Assembly: GCA_030039575.1 (NCBI GenBank)
Contig: JASHVH010000127.1
Location: 1-11,218 of the forward strand
Source: Acidimicrobiales bacterium
Lineage (GTDB): Bacteria > Actinomycetota > Acidimicrobiia > Acidimicrobiales > Palsa-688
DNA length: 11,218 bases
Direction: 5' to 3'
Shown piece after piece: positions 7,260-11,218 of the stretch (position 1 is its first letter; each line of letters opens with the position of its first letter). A program made the position numbers and the translations under genes. A model generated the notes under the pieces. That model saw nothing but the letters and a program-made list of their open reading frames with translations, was not told where the DNA came from and did no database searches.

Positions 7260-7610
7260 GTGCGGTGGCCGAGGTTGGTGGCGGTGGCAGTGCTCGGCGC
7301 CGCCCTGAGCGGCCCCCTGGCCGGCTGTGGGGGCCACTCGACGGCCAACCCCAAAGCCGACCAGGCCTTCCTCAACTCGGTCTACAGCAACGCCCCCGAC
7401 ATCAGCAGCTACCGCAACGGCAAACAGTTGGTCAGCCTGGGCCAGGTCATATGCGGCGACTTCGACTCTGGGGCGTCCATGCTGGAAGTGAGCGACCGGG
7501 TGCCGCTGATAGAGGGGAACGTGTTGTTACCCCCGGGCGACCTCGGGGTGGTGATCTCCGCCGCGGTCGACGAGTTGTGCCCTCAGTTCAAGAGCGTCTT
7601 GGGCCAGTAG
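7260..7610 (+). CDS. Small lipoprotein, DUF732-like
   Basis: A 116-residue secreted lipoprotein of unknown function. From GTG 7260 it begins with a short charged n-region (MRWPR), a hydrophobic stretch and the lipobox LAGC, with lipidated Cys23, giving a classic signal of 22 residues. The mature part resembles the mycobacterial DUF732 family: a helical AFLNSVYS segment, then G-QVICGDFDSG with C65, and a C-terminal AAVDELCPQF with C107. The two cysteines are placed as the usual pair and may form a disulphide outside the membrane. The in-frame GTG at 7215 would prepend 15 Arg/Gly-rich residues to the signal, which is less likely. Divergent from the haemoglobin gene and convergent with the FHA gene, so it is probably a single-gene unit. 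Confidence 0.8.
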   Translation: MRWPRLVAVAVLGAALSGPLAGCGGHSTANPKADQAFLNSVYSNAPDISSYRNGKQLVSLGQVICGDFDSGASMLEVSDRVPLIEGNVLLPPGDLGVVISAAVDELCPQFKSVLGQ

Positions 7611-7624
7611 CGCGCCGCCACCAG

Positions 7625-7642
7625 CCGGTTGACGGTAACCGG
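7625..7642. terminator. Hairpin between convergent lipoprotein and FHA genes
   Basis: CCGGTT (7625-7630) and AACCGG (7637-7642) form a six-pair stem, extendable by a G-T wobble to a tetraloop. It lies 15 bases after the lipoprotein stop and 23 bases beyond the FHA-gene stop on the other strand. No T-run; could serve both genes. Confidence 0.45.
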
Positions 7643-7664
7643 GCCGCCGTCTCTCCAGGAGGCT

Positions 7665-9071
7665 CTAGGAGGGCCAGGCCGACAGGTAGGTCAGCACCCT
7701 GCCTCCACAGGAGAGGTGAGCGCCGTTGGCGAGTTCCCGCTGCTCGTTGCGGCCCAGCTGGGCCCAGTCCTGACCGACCGGGCCTTGCAGGAAAGCCCCG
7801 CCTTCCGCCCCCCGGTCCACCAGGTACGTCGACCAGTCCCGGATCTGGACCTCGGCTTGCACCGGCGCCATGCCATGGCTGGCGCCGGCTCGCATGACGA
7901 TCGCCTGGGCGGCACCCGACTGAACCTCAGGCGCTGAGCCGGGGTCGGCACCGATAAGACAGTTGCGACTGAGCGCCCAGATCGAGCCGTCGTCGGCGAG
8001 GAGCACGCCGACGGGAGGTCGCGGCCCGTTGACTTGAGGGGTTCCCGGGCCTATGGGCCGGCCGCAACGCAAACAGTTGAGCACCCGAGGGTGGTTGAAG
8101 TGGCCCAGTTCGCACCGCACTCCGACGACCTCAGGTTGGCCGGGGGCGTAGGAAGGGCCGGCCTCGGAGGCGACAGCCAGGGGAGGGCGCCCTGCGGCGA
8201 ACATGCTCCGCAGGTCCATCGTGGTCCCGGCCGGTGAGGTGCCGGCGGGGGCGGTCGCCGGGGCCGTCAGTGCGCCGGCCACCGTGGCCGCCGGTCCCAG
8301 AGCCTCGGCCCCTGCGTCAGCGGGCGCCTGGGTTGTTGTCGCGGGCTCGACGTAGGTCGGGCCGGCAGCTGTGGCCGTCCCGGCCGCAGCCATCCCGGCC
8401 GCTGCCATCCCGGCCGCTGTCCCGGCGGCGCCGGCCGCCACCACCTCGGCCGCTCCAGCGGCCCCCGCTCCAACAGCCCCCGCTCCAACAGCCCCCGCCA
8501 CGCCCGCTCCAACGGCTGCCGTTCCCACCGGCGCCCCGGAGACGGGGGGCGCGCCTTGTGGGGCCGCCGCTACCTGGGGGGCCGCGGCTCCCTGTCCTCC
8601 GGCCGTGGGTGGCCTCAGCATCACGAACCCAGACCCGGGGACGGCCCCCACCAGGAGGTCGAACGGGTTGCCCTGCTGGCTCTGGGGAGGGGGAGCGGCA
8701 CCATAGGGCAGGACGATCAGCGGCCACGGCCGTCCGATCGACGTGACCATCCAGCCGGGCACCGGTTGGGGGGCCAGCCAGCGGCCACTGTCCCAAGCCT
8801 GGACAGGCCCATGGAGGAACAAAGTCAGCCCATTGGCGCCCGGCCCTACCACCGCGAATGGCGCCTGTGGCTCCGGGTCGCCGCGTTGCAGGACGGCGAT
8901 CAGCGAGCTGGCCAACTGGTCCCCTCCGTTCGGTCCCTTGCCGGTCCGCTGTGCCTCATTGACGAGGTGCGTCTGCAAGGCTGCCGATGCTTGCGGCCCG
9001 GCCCACACGGCGACGTCGTCATAGCGCGCCACCAATCCGGGACCAGAGAGGACCTCGAGTTTGTCTGGCAC
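7665..9071 (-). CDS. Multidomain protein: unknown N-terminal domain, Ala/Gly/Pro linker, zinc ribbon and degenerate FHA domain
   Basis: A 468-residue protein without signal or membrane segment. Residues about 1-153 form a folded-looking domain I do not recognise (LEVLSGPGLVARYDDVAVW; FAVVGPGANGLTLFLHGPV). Residues about 155-310 are an Ala/Gly/Pro/Thr-rich linker with repeats. A compact ribbon follows with C320, H324, C333 and C336 in the pattern C-x3-H-x8-C-x2-C. Residues about 353-463 look like an FHA beta-sandwich (SIWALSRNCLIGADP; STYLVDRGAEGGAFLQG; GAHLSCGGRVLTY). The key FHA residues are replaced: GR is GA (375), and the S-x-x-H and N-G positions read as A402/Q405 and G424. Phosphothreonine binding is therefore doubtful. 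The GTG start at 9071 is fixed by AGGAGGT nine bases upstream. The pseudokinase gene lies 90 bases upstream on the same strand, so they are probably co-transcribed. Confidence 0.75.
   Translation of the reverse strand: MPDKLEVLSGPGLVARYDDVAVWAGPQASAALQTHLVNEAQRTGKGPNGGDQLASSLIAVLQRGDPEPQAPFAVVGPGANGLTLFLHGPVQAWDSGRWLAPQPVPGWMVTSIGRPWPLIVLPYGAAPPPQSQQGNPFDLLVGAVPGSGFVMLRPPTAGGQGAAAPQVAAAPQGAPPVSGAPVGTAAVGAGVAGAVGAGAVGAGAAGAAEVVAAGAAGTAAGMAAAGMAAAGTATAAGPTYVEPATTTQAPADAGAEALGPAATVAGALTAPATAPAGTSPAGTTMDLRSMFAAGRPPLAVASEAGPSYAPGQPEVVGVRCELGHFNHPRVLNCLRCGRPIGPGTPQVNGPRPPVGVLLADDGSIWALSRNCLIGADPGSAPEVQSGAAQAIVMRAGASHGMAPVQAEVQIRDWSTYLVDRGAEGGAFLQGPVGQDWAQLGRNEQRELANGAHLSCGGRVLTYLSAWPS
8386..8490. 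repeat. 15-base repeats coding for the Ala/Gly linker of the FHA protein
   Basis: Two sets of tandem 15-base units sit in the linker-coding part. GCNGCCATCCCGGCC occurs twice (8386-8400, 8401-8415) with degenerate neighbours. GCCCCCGCTCCAACA occurs twice exactly (8461-8475, 8476-8490), followed by a partial third copy to about 8515. They encode five-residue blocks, so unit gain or loss keeps the frame. Confidence 0.7.
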
Positions 9072-9080
9072 GAGCGCCCT

Positions 9081-9087
9081 ACCTCCT
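9081..9087 (-). promoter_or_regulatory. Ribosome binding site of the FHA gene
   Basis: AGGAGGT on the minus strand, nine bases before the GTG at 9071. It is a near-perfect anti-16S match and selects this start. Confidence 0.75.
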
Positions 9088-9161
9088 CTGCATTGGGTTC
9101 CGACTGCGGCTCTCGGCTACACGGCCCCGGTCAGAGGTACGGCTCATGGGACCGGCCGGCC

Positions 9162-10022
9162 TCACCACTTGGCGGCCGCTTCGTCGAGGCGGTCGGCCAC
9201 GTCCTTGGCCGTCGAAGGGCGGTTGGCCGGGTCGACTGACAAGCAGCTGGCCACCAGTTCGGCGACGGGCGCAGGCAACTCCAGGACCGCCGGCGCGGAG
9301 GCCATAAGTAGCCGCGAAAGGGCCTGTACCACTGGCACGTCCTCAGTCCCCTGAAAGGGGGCCGACCCGGTCACGACCTGGTGGACGGTGGCGCCCAGGG
9401 CCCAGACATCGGACCAGCGGCCTCCCTCCCCTCTCAACAGCTGTGGATCCATGTAGGCCAGCGGCGGGTACCCGACGTTGGCCACCGGGCGCTCGCCGTT
9501 GGCCAGCGAGGGGGGAGCGAGCACAGCGCCACCGGGAGAACCTGTACCGGAGGTCCCAAACCCCCCGAACGGCGCCGGTCCGCTGCCGTCGTTCGTGACC
9601 AGCGCCACGGCTTGGGGACAGATGGCACCGTGGAGTTGGCCCTGCTCGTGCAAAGAGTGTGCCCCACGAGCGGCTGAAGCGATGGCGCGAAGTTGGACTG
9701 GCACTTCCATTCCAGGAGGTGGCGATGCCAGCGTCCCGGTGACGGGGGTCGAAGCGCTGACCCAGACCACGGGTCGCTGTGCCCACTCGGCCACGCCGGC
9801 TTCGAGCCACGCCGGCAGGTTTTCATTGCGAACGGCGGCCACCGGTTCGAGTCTCGATGTGGCCACGGTCCAAGGGGTCCGGGCCAGGGGGCCGAGGATC
9901 CAGATCGTCGCGGGAGCGCCATCGCCACCGAGGCGGGCCGGCCGGCGAGCCCGAAGGCACGGGGTAGTCCCATCCTCGAGCACCGACCCAGTGATCTCGT
10001 AATCGGCCAATTGGCTAGCCAA
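9162..10022 (-). CDS. Protein-kinase-fold protein lacking catalytic residues (probable pseudokinase)
   Basis: A 286-residue cytosolic protein whose C-terminal half follows the Ser/Thr kinase C-lobe. LHEQGQLHGAICPQAVAL (124-141) stands where the catalytic loop would be. YMDPQLL (190-196) matches the APE region, SDVWALGATVHQVVTGSAPF (204-223) helix F and the following turn, and SVDPANRPS (262-270) helix H/I. The catalytic set is missing: the loop reads HGAICPQ instead of HRD-x4-N, there is no DFG aspartate (nearest GGFG), the N-lobe has no glycine loop, and the beta-3 strand (ATIWIL) has no lysine. It should not phosphorylate proteins by the usual mechanism. The TTG start at 10022 is supported by AAGGAGG seven bases upstream. 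The FHA gene follows 90 bases downstream. An ordinary kinase with strong divergence is the alternative, but losing all sites at once makes that unlikely. Confidence 0.8.
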   Translation of the reverse strand: MASQLADYEITGSVLEDGTTPCLRARRPARLGGDGAPATIWILGPLARTPWTVATSRLEPVAAVRNENLPAWLEAGVAEWAQRPVVWVSASTPVTGTLASPPPGMEVPVQLRAIASAARGAHSLHEQGQLHGAICPQAVALVTNDGSGPAPFGGFGTSGTGSPGGAVLAPPSLANGERPVANVGYPPLAYMDPQLLRGEGGRWSDVWALGATVHQVVTGSAPFQGTEDVPVVQALSRLLMASAPAVLELPAPVAELVASCLSVDPANRPSTAKDVADRLDEAAAKW

Positions 10023-10029
10023 CGCGCAG

Positions 10030-10036
10030 CCTCCTT
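10030..10036 (-). promoter_or_regulatory. Ribosome binding site of the pseudokinase gene
   Basis: AAGGAGG on the minus strand, seven bases before a TTG codon. It is the main reason to accept the rare TTG start at 10022. Confidence 0.75.
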
Positions 10037-10055
10037 GGGCGCTCTTTGCTGACGG

Positions 10056-10085
10056 ACCCTACAGCTTTCTACACGCTGATGTCGT
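10056..10085 (-). promoter_or_regulatory. Candidate promoter for the pseudokinase-FHA pair
   Basis: On the minus strand ACGACA (10080-10085, four of six matches to TTGACA) lies 18 bases before TAGGGT (10056-10061), a TANNNT-type -10 box. Transcription would start near 10049, leaving a leader of about 27 bases that contains the Shine-Dalgarno. The 123-base gap to the upstream membrane-protein gene leaves room for an independent promoter. Confidence 0.4.
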
Positions 10086-10145
10086 TTGTACAGGCTGAGG
10101 CCGGTCTCGTGCGCCGCGACTCGATGAGTGGTGGTCCCGCCTTTG

Positions 10146-11054
10146 CTACGAGGCTAGCGCCAGAGTGGTGATGGCCTTCCTGGTCGTAGCTGAATCAGGC
10201 GTGGCGACGAGCCAAACGTCCGACTGGGTCGGCCGTACCCACGCCAGTACACCCATTGCCGTGGTGCCGTTGGCCAGGTGGAAACGGTAGTCCCAGGCCA
10301 CGGTGGCGTTCGCCACCTTGGTCGGCGTGACCGAGCTCACCTGGTACTTGTACCCGAGGAAAGTCCCGACTATCTCCGGAGGATGCCTATAAGCGTCCGG
10401 GGCCCGCCCCGCCTGGGTCACTGACTCTCCGACCCCTCCACCGGGCCCCGAGTAGTAGGTGTCCCCTGCGACGTCGCTCATGAAGTCCTTGAGCGACCAG
10501 TTCCCGGGCACCGAGAAACTCGCATATATCCCGGGGACCGACTGCCATCCCGCGGGTACGGGCGGCTTGACCGTCGGGTAGTTCCCGTTCATGCCGAGAG
10601 CAGCCCACACGACAACGCCGAGGCAGATGGGGCAGAACGCCAACAACGCCACCCACCGCCAGAGCCGGCGCCGGTCCTCTTTAGTGGGAGGGTCGATGCG
10701 GGGGTCGTGCCGTCGAGGCGCTGACGGGCCGCGGCCCACGGAGGCGCCGATAAGCGCGTCGGCACCGGCGTAGCCCCTGGCGGGCCGGCTCGCGGCACCC
10801 ATCCCCACCGTGGGTTGGCCGGCGCCGGTGAGGTCGATCATGTCCTGGCCGGCCGCGTCGTGCCCGACCCCGTCCTGAGCGGGCCCGTCCTGAACGGCCC
10901 CGTCCTGAACGGCCCCGTCCTGAACGGCCCCGTCCTGAGCGGCCCCGCTCTGGCCCGCGGTCTTCCGGCCCGCTCGCTTCCGGCTCCCTCCGCCCCGGCC
11001 GTTGCCGGCCGGCGGGGGCCCCGGCTGGCCGCCCCGAGCCCGGGTGTCAGCCAT
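10146..11054 (-). CDS. Single-pass membrane protein with repeat-rich cytoplasmic tail and exported C-terminal domain, function unknown
   Basis: About 302 residues from ATG 11054; a TTG two codons upstream is the other start, and neither has a visible Shine-Dalgarno. Numbered from that TTG, residues 1-130 are a polar Gly/Pro/Arg/Gln-rich region, probably disordered. It holds basic patches (GGGSRKRAGRK) and a run of QDGAV-type five-residue repeats (about 39-64). A hydrophobic segment WVALLAFCPICLGVVVWAAL (136-155) preceded by DRRRLWR predicts an N-in, C-out anchor. The outside part (about 160-304) is a compact domain (FSVPGNWSLKDFM; TYYSGPGGGVGESVTQAG; ATVAWDYRF; DVWLVATP) resembling lipoprotein-like stress or binding domains in general shape, but I do not recognise the family. 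It precedes the pseudokinase and FHA genes on the same strand and could be the membrane anchor of that module. Confidence 0.75.
   Translation of the reverse strand: MADTRARGGQPGPPPAGNGRGGGSRKRAGRKTAGQSGAAQDGAVQDGAVQDGAVQDGPAQDGVGHDAAGQDMIDLTGAGQPTVGMGAASRPARGYAGADALIGASVGRGPSAPRRHDPRIDPPTKEDRRRLWRWVALLAFCPICLGVVVWAALGMNGNYPTVKPPVPAGWQSVPGIYASFSVPGNWSLKDFMSDVAGDTYYSGPGGGVGESVTQAGRAPDAYRHPPEIVGTFLGYKYQVSSVTPTKVANATVAWDYRFHLANGTTAMGVLAWVRPTQSDVWLVATPDSATTRKAITTLALAS
10871..10945. repeat. 15-base tandem repeat (five units) inside the membrane-protein gene
   Basis: Five consecutive 15-base units run from 10871 to 10945. The middle three (10886-10930) are identical, CGTCCTGAACGGCCC on the + strand, and the outer two differ at one or two bases. 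Each unit encodes five residues of the type Gly-Ala-Val-Gln-Asp, so copy number can change without a frameshift. Degenerate QD units continue in the protein on the C-terminal side. Confidence 0.9.
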
Positions 11055-11218
11055 TACCAAGCCGTTCGGCTACGGCCGGACCTGCCGCTTCCCGGCCATC
11101 GGAGCATGTCCCGAGCACGTCGAGGCGGTGGTCGATGCTCACGAAACCGTTGGCCGCCGGCAGGCCACGCAGGTGACTCACAAGGACGACCCTACCGCGC
11201 TTATCCCCGAGAGGATTT
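11047..11218 (-). CDS. Undecided ORF at window edge (partial, or a 44-residue leaderless ORF)
   Basis: On the minus strand a frame is open from the window edge to TGA 11047-11049, overlapping the ATG of the membrane-protein gene by eight bases, as coupled genes often do. Within it, GTG 11181 lies seven bases after TAGGGT (11189-11194), the leaderless geometry seen elsewhere in this window, and would give 44 residues ending AVAERLGNG. Against it, by eye the third-codon-position GC of this frame (about two-thirds) is lower than its first-position GC, the reverse of a normal high-GC gene. The opposite strand frame starting at GTG 11044 has better composition but no ribosome site. No family is recognised. 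It may equally be leader or intergenic DNA. Confidence 0.3.
   Translation of the reverse strand, partial: NPLGDKRGRVVLVSHLRGLPAANGFVSIDHRLDVLGTCSDGREAAGPAVAERLGNG

Noticed and set aside
9081..9149. 22-codon ORF between the pseudokinase and FHA genes on the minus strand, ending in the FHA ribosome site
   Set aside because: No Shine-Dalgarno, Arg/Ser-rich, and its stop within AGGAGGTAG is expected by chance.
8556..9239. 227-residue + strand frame opposite the FHA and pseudokinase genes
   Set aside because: Crosses two minus-strand genes that have strong Shine-Dalgarno sites and recognisable domains.
10871..10945. 15-base repeats as a CRISPR array
   Set aside because: Units are directly adjacent with no spacers and are in frame within a coding sequence.

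Overview
The window is high-GC (roughly two-thirds G+C by eye) and reads as a chromosomal segment of an actinobacterium. The evidence is an actinobacterial-type glgC/glgA pair, ftsE-ftsX, a group II truncated haemoglobin close to mycobacterial GlbO, a DUF732-like lipoprotein, frequent GTG/TTG starts and apparent leaderless promoters of the form TANNNT-N7-start codon. An uncultured or poorly described lineage such as Acidimicrobiia would fit, but no gene here fixes the class. I see no phage, transposase, CRISPR array, tRNA or rRNA.

Layout, left half (1-5741, all + strand): the 3' two-thirds of glgC (ADP-glucose pyrophosphorylase), then glgA/glgM overlapping it by four bases. Next come ftsE and ftsX (ABC-type divisome regulator of peptidoglycan hydrolysis), then a GH15 glucoamylase/trehalase-family enzyme with its own leaderless promoter and a Pro/Ala-rich tail. 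An alpha-glucan/trehalose theme therefore brackets the cell-division pair.

Middle (5742-7610): a 371-base non-coding gap ends in stacked hairpins. It is followed by two minus-strand genes, a solitary STAS anti-sigma-factor antagonist-like protein and the truncated haemoglobin. Divergent from the haemoglobin, on the + strand, is a small DUF732-like lipoprotein that also looks leaderless.

Right half (7611-11218, minus strand): the least ordinary part. Reading right to left, it holds an undecided ORF at the window edge, a single-pass membrane protein with a repeat-rich cytoplasmic tail and an exported C-terminal domain, a protein-kinase-fold protein that lacks its catalytic residues (pseudokinase), and a multidomain protein with an N-terminal unknown domain, an Ala/Gly/Pro linker, a zinc ribbon and a degenerate FHA domain. 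Kinase-like and FHA genes next to each other suggest a signalling or scaffold module at the membrane. Both the kinase and the FHA domain appear to have lost the residues used for catalysis and phosphothreonine binding, so the module may work by protein-protein contact. This is the best candidate in the window for an undescribed system.
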